A stretch of DNA of 64,000 bases from Karalla daura (taxonomy: Eukaryota; Chordata; Actinopteri; Chaetodontiformes; Leiognathidae): contig CM055197.1 of NCBI GenBank assembly GCA_029224185.1, positions 18,761,750-18,825,749 of the forward strand, given 5' to 3'. The position numbers were made by a program, and so were the translations under genes. The notes below the pieces were generated by a model, which had not been told where the DNA came from, searched no databases, and saw only the letters and a list, made by a program, of their open reading frames with translations. Shown here one piece after another: positions 11,550 to 22,575 of this stretch (the first letter of the stretch is position 1; each line of letters begins with the position of its first letter).

Positions 11550-11670
11550 TGGTGGTGGGGGGTGGGGGGGTGGGGGTGGGGGGGGGGGGCGGAGGAAACC
11601 CACGCAGACACATGAAGGCCCTTGGTCCGACTGGGATTGGAACCCGGGGGGGGAGGGGGGGGGGGGGGGG
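11550..11670 (+). repeat. G-rich tracts flanking a LINE-like fragment in the obscn 3' UTR
   Basis: Several runs of 5-12 G at 11,553-11,590 and a run near 11,646-11,670. The stretch between them matches conserved wording of the LINE-like 3' region found elsewhere in the window. Four or more G runs within 40 nt satisfy the simple G-quadruplex pattern. Confidence 0.75.
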
Positions 11671-12225
11671 ACCTTGCTTGCCCACCGTGTGACCAGTTTG
11701 AAAACCCAACGTACACGGGAGTCTACCACCGCTACTTTAGCTCTTTTTGGATGATTAATCGATTAAACGTTTCACACTAGAGCTCTGTATTTCTGAACGC
11801 ATTTGTGCCGTTTGTTCTTGTGCCTCCGCCCCGAGTTGCGGGCTGAACGTCGTGCACAGTTTGTTCCCGAGACCTTTAGCGCCTGTCGATGAAAGTGGGA
11901 GCTCTTGCGCGTTCCCGGGACGCCACGGGGACGGTAGATGTTAGAGGAGTGACTGCATGCATTTGCCTTTGGGAAGTGACCGCGCAGTCTGTGACACTGG
12001 ACGATCGCGAGTCGAGATGTTTATGCGAAGGTACCCGAGCGAACAAGTGGCTCGAGTACACGAGCGTCCCCTGACAGATTTGTGGTGTTTGTGTTTTCTC
12101 CAGGTCTCCTAGTCAGTTACTTACCATGTTATGTGTTGATGTTAAAGCACAAAGCGACTGTAATTGCTTGTACTGTACATGCGTAGTTTTTGGAAACGTG
12201 TTTGCATACCCGGCGTTCAATCTGA

Positions 12226-12231
12226 AATAAA
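12226..12231 (+). terminator. Polyadenylation signal AATAAA of obscn
   Basis: Canonical AATAAA in the expected sense about 1.28 kb after the obscn stop. It is followed by a T-rich stretch at about 12,260 (downstream element). It faces the guk1 signal on the other strand about 80 bp away. Confidence 0.75.
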
Positions 12232-12308
12232 TGAATGTACCGCAAAGGAGAACTACTGTTTTTTTTCCCCCCCACGAAAGCACAAATAGCCATCCCGGTT
12301 ATGTAACA

Positions 12309-12314
12309 TTTATT
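12309..12314 (-). terminator. Polyadenylation signal AATAAA of guk1
   Basis: TTTATT on the plus strand reads AATAAA on the minus strand. It is the first good signal in this direction close to the obscn 3' end. It implies a guk1 3' UTR of about 1.4 kb. Other A/T-rich signals (for example near 12,790) could give shorter forms. Confidence 0.6.
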
Positions 12315-13705
12315 TAGGTCGAACAGGTAACAGGTCTGTTGATGGACACTGGATGACTTGAAGACGAAATTGTTTCACGACGAGCACGAAACGAGAAGAC
12401 TCACGTACGGAGTGAGTGCACGTGCATGGTGATGGGTGTGGTGTAGCGTTCAAACAGTGATGGGAGGAACACCGGGGAACTGGAAACACCGACTTCAGAG
12501 GGAACGGCGAGTTACAGACGGGCCACACGTGTTCCGCCTGTTTCCGAGTACAGGGAGATTTCTGTGCTTGATTCTGAGCGGTATACATATGTATATATAT
12601 ATATATATAAAAAAACACGTTATTAAACTGTTACTTTAAGTTAAAAACTCCTTTAGTGAGGAACGGGAACGGTGATCCGAGTCCAGTTTCCCCGTACGAG
12701 TGAGGCTGCTAAATGATACAGTTACACAATACAAAACTTCTAGAAAGGTACAACTGCGAAACAGTCAAATTGTTCTCGCCCCTCCCCCCCTAAAAAATAA
12801 AAGAAAATAAAAAGGGCCCACCCCCTCTTTTTTTGATCCAATCCAAATTCTCTTCCTAAACGGATTTGATCCTGTGGGGAGCGCGACAGTATTTAAAGTT
12901 ATCCAGCAAACCAAACTTGAATGGAGTACATTCTGCAGATATTTACAAGAAGAAAAAAAAGACAACTGCGTAAAAAGGAAAGTATCTACTAGTGCCCGGA
13001 ATAGTTTCTTCATTTCCACAGTACCATTGACTTGCATGTACCCCAAAGTGGCCATGTTGAGCACACAGTTTTTCCTCTTGGACTGGGCTGGACTGCACTG
13101 GACTAGACCGGACTGGACCGGACCGGACCGGACGTCCAGGGGCTTCACCGTCACTGTGAGCGCGTGTCAACCGGTGCAGCATGCTTGCTGGTGGGAGTCA
13201 TGATTCCCGCCGCCTATACCCAGCGTGTCGGGTTGTGCCTCCCCACCCCTGGGACGGGCTCTCTCACTCTGGGCGCGTCCGGAGGACCGAGCTGCGCCAC
13301 AGCCGCAGGTGTGTCCAGGGTCGCGTCCGCCACGGGGGGGGGACCTTCCTGCCCATCCAGGCCCGGTCAGACATCAAGTAAGTATGAATGGAGTATATGT
13401 ACTTCATATCAATGAAAATAATAATAATAATAATAATCATACGGAAGGAGCTTCCTCTCAGAGAACAAAAAACACAACAAATGTTCCACTTTACAGCATG
13501 ATATCGTCAGGGTAAGAGCTACCACCAAACGGCGTGTACGAGCGACGCATTTAGCGGTGTCTGAGGGTCACGGACCGCCGTCTGAGGGGGAATGTTCATG
13601 ACTGGAATGGAGGTCTGCGGGTTCGGTGAGGAGTGGCTGGACAGAATTAAAAAAGGAAAAAAAAAAAAGAAAAAGAAAAAAAAGGTGTCGGCGTGCGGCT
13701 GTCTC
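12315..13705 (-). other. guk1: guk1 3' untranslated region
   Basis: Non-coding region between the guk1 stop and its polyA signal. It holds a short TA run (12,591-12,608), an imperfect GGACC/GGACT pentamer array (about 13,080-13,134), a short AAT run (about 13,418-13,436) and an A-rich run (13,648-13,683). No coding potential was seen. Confidence 0.6.
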
Positions 13706-15503
13706 CTACGAAGACATGTTGTTTTTCTTGACCTTGTTGATTTCCTGTGAGGGGGAAAGAAAATGACACGTGAATCAGATCCTAGAGCAGGAGGCAACAC
13801 AAACACAAACAATGAAAGAACAAGGAATGTGATGCGTGGCCGTGCTCGTGCACAGCAGCGCCCCCTGTGGCCAAATGTGTTAATTACACCACATTACACC
13901 CAATTAGCCTTTATTCCCCAGGAGTCTTTTGCTACCAGGAGACCCTGTTTGCGTGTCGCTATGATGAATCTGAGGTTAACTCAAACATGGCCACGTTCTC
14001 GTTCATGCCCGGGTTCCTCTGTACAAGGCACGGAAACGAGGAAACATTCGCGTCTTATCCAATTAAGAATGTGAATGTGAAAACTCACCTCGAGGAGGGC
14101 CTTTTTTAACTGCCCATAGGCCTCGTCTAAGTTGTCGTTGATGATGATGGCATCGAACACGCCCGGTTCTTTACCTGAGGGGATCGAATTGCAGTCAGAG
14201 GCTCGTTTCATTTTATCTTTTTTTTTCATTTGATCTTCGCCAAAGCGAGCCGAGGATACTCACTGAACTCCATGTCCACTTTGGCCGCATGTAAACGCTT
14301 CTGGAGGTTCTCCTCCGACTCCGTTTTCCTGTCCCTCAGACGCTTTTCCTGGAACCACGCAACAGAAGAAGTGACTGACAGCGACGTGCGCCTGGAACCC
14401 GTCACAGCGGGTGTAACCGGTAGGACCGGGTGTGTGTGTGTGTGTGTGCGTGGGCGAGTCGCGCCCAGGCCCGGGAGCCTGCGGGGGGAGGGGGGTGGGG
14501 GGTCCGTGCGCTTACCAGGACGGCCATGGACGGCGGCTGGATGGAGATGTAGATGGGGTGGAGGTCGGTGGTCTTGATGTTGCGCACGCCCTGCATGTCG
14601 ATGTCCAGGATGCAGATGAGGTTCCTGGCCTGGACGTCCTGCACCGCCGCCTTGCTCGTCCCGTACATGTTGCCGGAGAACTCGGCGTTCTCGATGAACT
14701 CGCCGTCGTCGATGCTGCGCTGCATGGCCTCCCGGGTCACGTAGTGGTAGTCTGAGAGGGAGGGAGGGAGGATGGACAGGGGACGGGTGAGGACGGGGGG
14801 GCTGCGGAGCCGCGCTCGCGAGAGGTTTGCGGTTGCCGTGACTACCTTTGCCGTTCTCCTCCCCGGGCCGAGGATTTCTCGTTGTATCTGAGGGTGGAAG
14901 AGACGCCTGGGTCATAAAGCTCCAATTCCGGTCCGCAGGTTAGTTCTTTCTATCGAGTCCTTCACATGCCACATCTTATTTTTTATAGCCAGAGAATGAA
15001 TATCTTTACGAGAAAGCATGCAGTTAGGGTTTTTCCCAACCTTAAAAGGCACATCCTCTTACAATAGACCATGAACTGAATCAGATAACGCGAGTAGCTA
15101 ATTCATCGCCCAAGGGGAGTCAGTTTCTGTACGGCAGCCAAACATTTACAGGAAGATCCCATTCACTGTGCACAACTCACATTCCCAGTGCAGTCAAAGA
15201 ATATTTGAAGTACGTGTGTTAATAGGGTGATTATAAAAAAGGTAATTAGAAGGTTAACAAGGTAAGAAAACGTAACAAGGTGTGCACTTGCTTGAATTTG
15301 GGACCTTAAATCTATCTGTAAATACAGAGGTAGCCCTTAAAATAACACAAATCAAAAGAGACACGGTCGAGGCGGAGGGCGGCACACTCACGGGAGACGC
15401 TGAAACCAAACACGCTGTCATATTCCTTCATGAGCTTCTTCAGCAGCGTGCTCTTCCCCGCCCCGGACGGGCCGCTCAGCACCACGGGCCTGGGTCCAGC
15501 CAT
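13706..15503 (-). CDS. guk1: Guanylate kinase (GMP kinase)
   Basis: Transfers phosphate from ATP to GMP/dGMP in the cytosol, the essential step to GDP. Coding exons in transcript order: 15392-15505 (ATG at 15501-15503), 14846-14887, 14516-14751, 14264-14348, 14089-14174, 13706-13744 (TAG). These sum to 600 nt, 199 aa, close to the roughly 197 aa of the mammalian enzyme. The P-loop is GPSGAGKST (residues 11-19). GMP-binding residues at the expected numbers are Ser37, Arg44, Tyr53, Glu72 and Tyr81, in TTRNPRPGEENGK, FIENAEFSG and MYGTS. The lid helix region has RLRDRKTESEENLQKRL, and IIINDNLDEAY is the conserved C-terminal block. The start was chosen because ATG follows the splice acceptor by 2 nt and matches the cytosolic isoform N-terminus (MAGPRPVVLSGPSG). 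All splice sites are GT-AG and phases agree. It is tail-to-tail with obscn. Confidence 0.95.
14430..14448. repeat. Short GT run in a guk1 intron
   Basis: GT repeat within the intron between guk1 exons 14264-14348 and 14516-14751. Confidence 0.85.
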
Positions 15504-15655
15504 AGCTGCGGAGGAAAGGAGAGGGAGAGGAGGGAGAGGAGGGAGACGGTGAGGACGGAGCGGGAGGCTGGAATCCTGCGGCGTGAGTCACGGCGGGGAA
15601 CGAATCCGCGGGCGAGCCCTCTTTGACGTGTACGGACAAGCCCCGCTCCGGTGGG

Positions 15656-15682
15656 ACACACACACACACACACACACACACA
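15656..15682. repeat. CA dinucleotide microsatellite
   Basis: Short CA run in the guk1 5' intron, followed by GATGATGAT triplets. Confidence 0.9.
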
Positions 15683-18038
15683 TGGAAAGATGATGATGAT
15701 GATGCTGCTGCTGAGCCGGCGGCTCTCGAGAGGCACAAACAAAACGACGAGGACCGAACGGCAATCAACGGGCTGCCAAGCCCAGGGGTTTCCATGGTGC
15801 CGTCGAGGAGCAATTACTCACCAATCAGAGAGGCGGCGGAGACGAGAGCGGCTCAAGTGCAGGGCGCCCGGGGGGGAAATTGCCTCCGAAAGAGGGTAGA
15901 ACAGACCCGCGCCTGCTTTGACAAAACACTCTCGTGCTAGCACATGTGGCACTGAGCCAAAAAACTACAACCGCGTAGACGAACTCCACACAGCCTGCCT
16001 TGCGCGGCCAATCGTTTCTGGGCAAGCTCCTGGAGGAAACGGAGACAGAGAGCCGGCGGGACTGCTCCTCGGCTCGCCTCAATGCAGACGGGGCTCGGGC
16101 GAAACCGGGAGGGCGAGTGACCAGGAAGGGTGTGATTGTGCACGGGTGCCGGGGGAGGAGGGGGGGGGGTGGTGGAGAGGGAGAGGGCAGGGCCTTGTTT
16201 ACACACCGGCGGAGCAGGACGCGTCAAGGATGTGGAACGCGCTCATGCAAAAACTCACCCGACGTGGCGCCGGCCAAGAGGCCGGGACGTCTCGTTCACA
16301 GCTCAGCCCCAGCAGCCAGGGGCTTCAATCCTTACTACCGCCTCATTCGGGCTGCCGAATGAGGCGCAGAGGAAGGCTGCCGTCTGCCATTCCCTGCCCT
16401 GGCCCCCATTACTTACATCAGCGTCGGGGGTCCGGCGGTCCCGAGGTGAGGTATTCCATGCGCTACGACGGCCCGGCGTGCGACTGGCGGGGGGAGGTCG
16501 GTCCGCTCCGTCCACGGCCTCCCGGGGGTCTTTTCTTTATAGCCGAGAGGCGACCGGCAAACGTTCTGAGGCTCGCTGCGCCGGGGGGTCGTCTCCGCAG
16601 GTGCAAATGACAACAGGCATTCTCCGGCGCCTCTTGAACGCTTCCCCATACAGGGCGGCGGGGCTAATTAAAGGCACACGACCTCCTCCCCCAGGGAAAA
16701 CCGGGCAGAGGAGGCGTTTTTAAGAGTCGGGCCCAGCCACGGGGAAACCAGGGCTACAAGTTACTGCCCCGGCCTGTGCGGAGACCAGCAAGACGACACA
16801 AACACAAACCTTTCATCATTGGAAACCCGCGTCCAAGAAGGCTCATTTGCTCTCACGTTCCGCGGTTTGACGTTAGTCACATCCAGCCCTTGGAGACTGA
16901 ACAGGAGGGAGAAGAAATTCATTCTCGACTCAAACAACTGACTCCCGGCAACGCGCGCGAGGCGCGATTAACCTTTTGCCCTCGACCTCGAACCACCTGA
17001 CAGGAAATGAGAGGCGTGAGCTCGCAATCAGGCGTTTATTGGAAGCGGCACCGCGCTTAACTTCGACCATGTGCATCGAGGGCCATGTGACCGATAAGTT
17101 TCACAGGGAAGAAAAAAAGAGTGAAATCACGCGATACAGTCAGCCCTCCGAGACGAGCACAAACTAAAACCGCAGTTCCCTCTTTTCAGACGGGTTCGTT
17201 TGGGATCCGTCTGTGGCGCGTCATCTCGGGATGCAAGACCGTAGCAGCGGGGAGTAAAAGCCACGCTGTGTACTGTAAACCAACTATGAAAACACAGCTC
17301 CAGGCGCATGTTTACATCATAATGCAGTCCGTGGTCTCGTCGCTCCATTTTCTGCCAATCCACAACTTATCTATCCCTGACTGGAGAGAGCACTTTCCTT
17401 GACTTAATATCATCAGGTGCTTGTCTCGAGGGTTCTGCAACCTTGGATCAGAGAGGTCTGATAGGTAACACCTCAGATAATAGAAAGTGCACTTTGACTT
17501 CACCGGGAGCAATAAAATGCAGCAGGTACAATGGGAATATTGAAGAAGAGCAATAAAGCAGAAAATAATATTCACTTCCTGGAGACAACAAGCATGCTTG
17601 CTTTGTGCACCGATCCTCAACAACAATCTTGGGTATCTAAATCCTTTTCAAATGACCATCATAATGATTGATCTTTTATGTAAATTGTCTGACAATTTGC
17701 AACTTCTCTCTCTTTGCCAGAACCTGCACTTGAGGGATCAGTAAAGTGTTTCTTCGTTTGTCTATGTTTATCTATGCTCCTGAACAGCATGGGACAGATT
17801 ACGAATGAACATCCCAGGACCATGTTATAACAGCATTATGGTATCAGTACTTCCCACTGATAACGTCTACATGTGCTTTTTAGGCTGCGTGCTTGGAAAT
17901 GTGAACAGTTTGCACTAGAATACCTGAATACAACAAATGTTTTGTTTGTCAGCTATGAATGGTGGATACAGATAGATGGATATGTAGATAGATATCTATA
18001 CAATACAATGGAGCAATCACACTCATGATCATGCAGCG

Positions 18039-18039
<1 letters not shown>

Positions 18040-18123
<84 letters not shown>

Positions 18124-18124
18124 T
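18040..18124. repeat. GATA tetranucleotide microsatellite (about 85 bp)
   Basis: Nearly uninterrupted GATA units in the guk1 5' intron. Confidence 0.95.
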
Positions 18125-18869
18125 CCTAGACTAGGATGCATGCTCTCTGAAGAGTGAGCTGAGCTTATTTGCCTCAGCCAAACTTCATCAACCGATTAGT
18201 GACTACAAGGGAAACCATGTTCTCATCCAGGAAGACAGAAGACACAATATTGATTCAGTGAGGAAAGAGTGAAAGTATTAGCGGTAGAACATTCAAACAA
18301 GAGCATAAACGGGACATATATCCTCCCTCCTACCTGACATGAGCCTGGAAAAATATCTCATATACATCAGGAGTGACGTTAGTCCAATAATATGGCACCG
18401 TCTCCAGAAGACTTCCACCCTCCTCCGCTCTGCGCCTTCGCTCCCTGTGCCATTACAGAAAACTGACGCCGCCTACGTCATCACGCAAACCCTCACGCAA
18501 AGTTACGTTCCCGAGCGTCAGCGTTTGCCTGACAAAAAATAAACAAAACGTGGAGATTCGTGAACATTAACCAAAGGCGCTAACGTTCGTCGGCACACGC
18601 GCAACTACATTAGACACAAGACACATACAGGTCTTCGTCGGTGGTGGGACACAGCCAGGTGTTATTTCAGGCCGCGGAGAAAAGTTTGTTATATAACGTA
18701 ACATTACTCAAGTCGAATCCCGTTTCAGACAGCTCCCCACCTTTCACTTAATTCTCTTTCTAGTGCCACGTTTCGAACATAGTCCCCGGGTTAGGTACGG
18801 TGCGCCGACTGAGCGCTAACCTTCCCATAAACGCGTTTTTCCGACCGACGAGAAGGAAGTTGAACTCAC

Positions 18870-18960
18870 CACGCCACTGCCCGGATGACGCCGGAGGCCT
18901 GACCAATCACGCTGCGCCCGTGCTAACGTGGCTAAAGTGGCCGAGCTGCCTGAGCTAACA
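18870..18960 (-). other. guk1: Proposed 5' non-coding exon of guk1
   Basis: On the minus strand a GTGAGT donor begins at 18,869, so an exon would end at 18,870. Sequence just upstream (18,870-19,000) is GC-rich and adjoins the mmtag2 start. The acceptor that would receive it is the one 2 nt before the guk1 ATG. The exon's outer end is a guess; transcript data are absent. Confidence 0.4.
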
Positions 18961-19004
18961 TCGACTTAGCATTGCTTTGACCCCCCTCACACACTGTAAC
19001 AAAA
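18870..19004. promoter_or_regulatory. Likely shared promoter of guk1 and mmtag2
   Basis: A short GC-rich interval between the proposed guk1 5' exon (minus) and the mmtag2 ATG (plus, 19,005). It includes CCAAT at 18,903-18,907 and no TATA box, the usual look of a housekeeping bidirectional promoter. Confidence 0.4.
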
Positions 19005-19706
19005 ATGTTCGGGTCCTCCAGAGCCGGAGGGGTCAGGGGAGGCCAGGATCAGTTCAACTGGGATGACGTGAAAGCCGACAAGCACCGGGAGAACTATCTC
19101 GGTAAGTGCAAAAGCGAGCGGCAGCAGAGCAGAGCTAGGCTAAGGAGACACCCGCTACACGCTAACGCCGCAACATCAGCCACCAGCTGCTCCGGCGCTC
19201 CTCTCACCTTTGCTTGTGGAGTCCCTCATCGTCTCCGCTCGGCCGGCTATAGCGGCTACAGTATCGGTCCGGTTCCCAGCTGTTCAGACGGCGATATCTG
19301 GCTTTGTTTTAGTGCTCCCTCTCTTTTCTGTGTGCGCGTGTGTGTGTGTGTGTGTGCGCAAACACACGCAGCCAACCCCAGCCACAGGAGTCAGGAGCCC
19401 ACACCGTGTCACTGTCAGCGTGCCCAACACGAGCTGCAGTCCCCACAGCTGTGCCACAGGCAGGATAAACTTGGGACACGCAACTTGAGAAGCCACGACC
19501 ATGACTTAGAGCTGATGTGGGTTCCATCAGGACGCCCCTTTGTCTTTCTGTGTGCGTTTATTGATCAGGATGTCACCCAAAGTGAACCACAAGTGGAACC
19601 TCCAAACAATCATGAAACATCAACGTGGGAAGTTAAGGAATACCTGTGAACTCCTCCGATATGAAACCTCACAATGGATCTGATTGAATATTTTACACCT
19701 TGAGAA

Positions 19707-19785
<79 letters not shown>

Positions 19786-22306
19786 CTGTAGACAGACAGG
19801 TTTCCACAGGGATATTAAAAAAAAGAAAAGAAGCATGCCCATTAGTACATATCCATTAGTACAATTGATAAATCTGAACGGCAGCAGCAGTTCTGCACAT
19901 GTGCAAATGTATTGTGTACAGAAGTACACATCAAAAAGTATCAAGTAGCAGTTCTATTATAAGTCTATGAAATCAATTTCTAAAAGTAGCAGCAGTGGTC
20001 TTTTAGTGTGTTATTATGACACTTATAGACTGGAGCTGTAAATGTTGCACGATCATTATGATGTGTAAGTCCTCTTCCTCAGCTACAGGTGCTGTGTCCT
20101 CAGTGCCGTTTGATGGCGCATCATTCTGCCTGTTGCTGTTGCTCCTTGGGAGGCAGGGGACCACCACACACAGATACAGTCCATAATATAAGCCATGGTC
20201 CTGTTTGAACCTAGGACTTCCCTGTTGCACTTAAACTGAACGTGCAATGTGCACATAACAAGTGGTTTTGTTCCTCTACTTTCTTTTTAGGGAATTCTTT
20301 GATGGCACCAGTAGGGAGGTGGCAGAAGGGCAAAGATCTGACGTGGTACGCCAAAGACAAGAAGGGCAGCAGAGCTTTAACCAAAGATGAAGAACTTGCT
20401 GCTGTCAAGGCCGCGGAGCACGAGGCCCTCATGGCCGCTCTGTAAGTATAACTTATGCAGTTAGAAGCTTTTTGTAAACAGTGCAGGCCACTAAAAGTAA
20501 TCCACTCACGTTTTCCATTCTCAATCTAGGGGGCACAAGAGTATCAAGAGACAACCCACAGGACTAACAAAAGAGGTATGCCGCTGTGTGAGGTCTTGCT
20601 TAAACTCCGGAGAGTCCGAATATTTCTGAACAAAGTGCATTTATCGTGGTGATTCAGATTCAGATTTTACCTTTTTTTTTTGCACTAGGACCTTGCAGAT
20701 GTTTACAGGCGAGAAGAGGCCGATGGTGAGGAAAGGAATGTGGACCGCATCTCAGGCTTGGGAAGCTCCAGGTGAATTTATCTTTAAAATTGATTGTTTT
20801 TTCATTCACAATTCCAGGATTACCACCTCAGTACTTGTAACAATGCATACAGTACTTGCATACATCTCAGCACTCGTAACAGCGAGCTGTGATTTGTCAA
20901 GCAAATCACAGCTCTCCTAAACCACCGGGGCAGCACAGCATACATATCACACATTGCTACGGAACTAACAACATGAGATTTGGAAACATTAGACTCAGCT
21001 TTTCATTGTTGGTATTTTAGATGTGGTCAGAGACACCATCATCACTAATAGTGATGCTGTAAAAGCATTTACAGACCATTCCCTGTTTCTTTTTTGCAGT
21101 GCAGGATCAAGGAAAATGGTGCTTTCCCAGAAAGAAAAGGAGGTGGCTAAAATGGGCTTGCCCGTTTTCACGGTAAGTCTTTTTCCTTCACAGATATCAG
21201 ATGTTGATGCAAAGCTGGGTCTGGATGTATAAACAGCAGTTTTGAATACTTTTGGTAGAGAACACCTCAAAAGTTGAGTTCAGATTAAATAAGATTGAGC
21301 AAAGTAAGATTAAAAGATGATTTCCTCTGCAGCACCACAAAACGGAGACTCGTCCAGAAACGTCGACAAAGACGGTGCAGAGTGTCGAAAAAGAGGACGT
21401 GGAGGAACCGTGAGTATCCTCATCCTGATATGTCAAACTCGAGAATCCTCCTGACAAAATGGGACCCTCTTCACCATTTTCTGTGGTCAGTGACACTTGT
21501 CTTCACCCTGCAGGCATGAGAGCAAAAAGAAGAAGAAAGAGAAAAAGAGCAAGAAGGAGAAAAAGAAGAAGGAGAAAAAGAAGAAAAGAGAGAGGAGAGA
21601 CTCTTCCTCGGACTCCGACGACAACGGAAAGAGGTCGGTCGAGCTCTGTCACGCGTGTTTGTGAGAGGCCTTGCTCCTCAGAGGTTGTGTTAACACGCGG
21701 GGGGACCAAATTTGTCTGGAAGGGAGACGAGTGCTCTGCTCCGTCAGCACTAGAGGGCACTAAAACACAGTCTGACACGGCAGTGCTTTTTAAAGTTTTG
21801 AGCCCGCACATGTATCGCACAATTCAGGTGTGTGGGACCAGATACCAGAGTGAATGGTGAAATGGTTTTTAGTCATTTTTTGCCGGTTGGCGGTCAATTC
21901 AAATTCAAACTTACTTATGTGTTTACCAGTTTAGTGGTTTCAGAGCATGCAAATAGTAATGTCCATGCTGCTGCTACTTCTTATTTTCCCATCTTGACCC
22001 GGCCGCGGATTGTTTGTCTCCTTTTGACTCCTCAGACGGAGAAAGGACCACCACCAGCAGCAGCACCATCATAATCCATCATACCACAGTCAGAGCGGAG
22101 CCAGGCCCCATGACAGCCATTCAAGGGGGGGGGCAAAGGGCGAGCGGCCGCCCCCCCGCCCCCGCCACCACCGGCGGCAGCGGCACGACACAGACTCCTC
22201 CGGCGGGGGGTCCCCCGTCCCCCGTAACCCTGTCAGCCACAAGACGGCCCCTGCTGGTGCCGCACAAAGCCACAGGCGGCGCCACGACACAGACTCGGAC
22301 GACTAA
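19005..22306 (+). CDS. mmtag2: MMTAG2-like protein (C1orf35 homologue)
   Basis: Homologue of multiple myeloma tumour-associated protein 2; molecular role not established. Exons: 19005-19101, 20291-20441, 20530-20575, 20689-20771, 21100-21172, 21333-21409, 21514-21633, 22036-22306 (TAA). These sum to 918 nt, 305 aa. The conserved N-terminal domain starts MFGSSRAGGVRGGQDQFNWD and continues ENYLGNSLMAPVGRWQKGKD and LTWYAKDKK. Next come QPTGLTKEDLADVYRREEAD and a block with VAKMGLPVFTHH. After these the protein becomes low-complexity: a Lys/Glu run (21,528-21,600) and a Ser/Asp patch. A His/Arg-rich tail ends in two related motifs, RHDTDSSG and RHDTDSDD. The basic tail suggests a nuclear or RNA-associated protein, which is inference. 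Splice phases all agree; the start matches the family N-terminus. Donor GTCGGT at 21,634 is weak. Confidence 0.92.
19102..20290 (+). other. mmtag2 intron 1 with TG and GATA repeats
   Basis: A 1.2-kb intron with GTAAGT donor and TTTTTAG acceptor. It contains a TG run (19,329-19,356) and a GATA array (19,708-19,786). No exon or other feature was recognised. Confidence 0.6.
19708..19786. repeat. GATA tetranucleotide microsatellite (about 79 bp)
   Basis: Uninterrupted TAGA/GATA units in mmtag2 intron 1, 1.6 kb from the previous array and in the same orientation. Confidence 0.95.
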
Positions 22307-22569
22307 TGTCCTCCCCGCCCCCCCAATTCAAAGACGTCAACGTGGACAGAAAGCTCTAACCCTGACCCCCCCCCCCCCCTCCCCTCCACCCCCCTCCCGA
22401 GACCTCATTTAGCCCGCGCGGCCACAGGCATCGTGGACACAGAGACGTATGTCCGAGCGTCTGAGGAGCGGCCGAGGCCTCGTCTTTTAACTGTACCCAA
22501 TCTCAGAACGCCGGTATCGCTGTGTGTCGTTTTACTTTGGCTGGATTTTTAAAAGACCTTTTCTTTGCG

Positions 22570-22575
22570 ATTAAA
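22570..22575 (+). terminator. Polyadenylation signal ATTAAA of mmtag2
   Basis: Variant signal ATTAAA 264 nt after the mmtag2 stop, followed by T-rich sequence. It is the only close signal in sense orientation, so a 3' UTR of about 0.28 kb is likely. Confidence 0.5.

Larger units (their letters stand above)
10945..12231 (+). other. obscn: obscn 3' untranslated region
   Basis: About 1.3 kb from the TAG stop to the polyadenylation signal. It contains G-rich tracts at about 11,550-11,590 and 11,646-11,670. The stretch between them (ACCCACGCAGACAC, then GACTGGGATTGGAACCC) resembles the conserved 3' region of a fish LINE-like repeat. Several ORFs here are composition artefacts of the G tracts. Confidence 0.7.
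15506..18869 (-). other. guk1 5' intron with a CpG-rich block and microsatellites
   Basis: Intron between the coding ATG exon and the proposed distal 5' exon. The block at about 15,700-16,800 is GC- and CpG-rich, which could mark an alternative internal promoter for guk1, but I see no second ATG exon that splices convincingly. It also contains a CA run (15,656-15,682) and a GATA array (18,040-18,124). The A+T-richer part (17,300-18,300) shows nothing else. Confidence 0.45.

Noticed and set aside
11267..11729. Gly/Pro-rich ORFs on both strands
   Set aside because: Produced by the G homopolymer tracts in the obscn 3' UTR; no protein family resemblance.
10945..13705. Possible kinase exons between obscn and guk1
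   Set aside because: Six-frame reading shows no HRD, DFG or glycine-loop motifs, and the interval is accounted for by two 3' UTRs.
14230..14755. Plus-strand ORFs opposite guk1
   Set aside because: Antisense shadows of the guk1 exons; no independent features.
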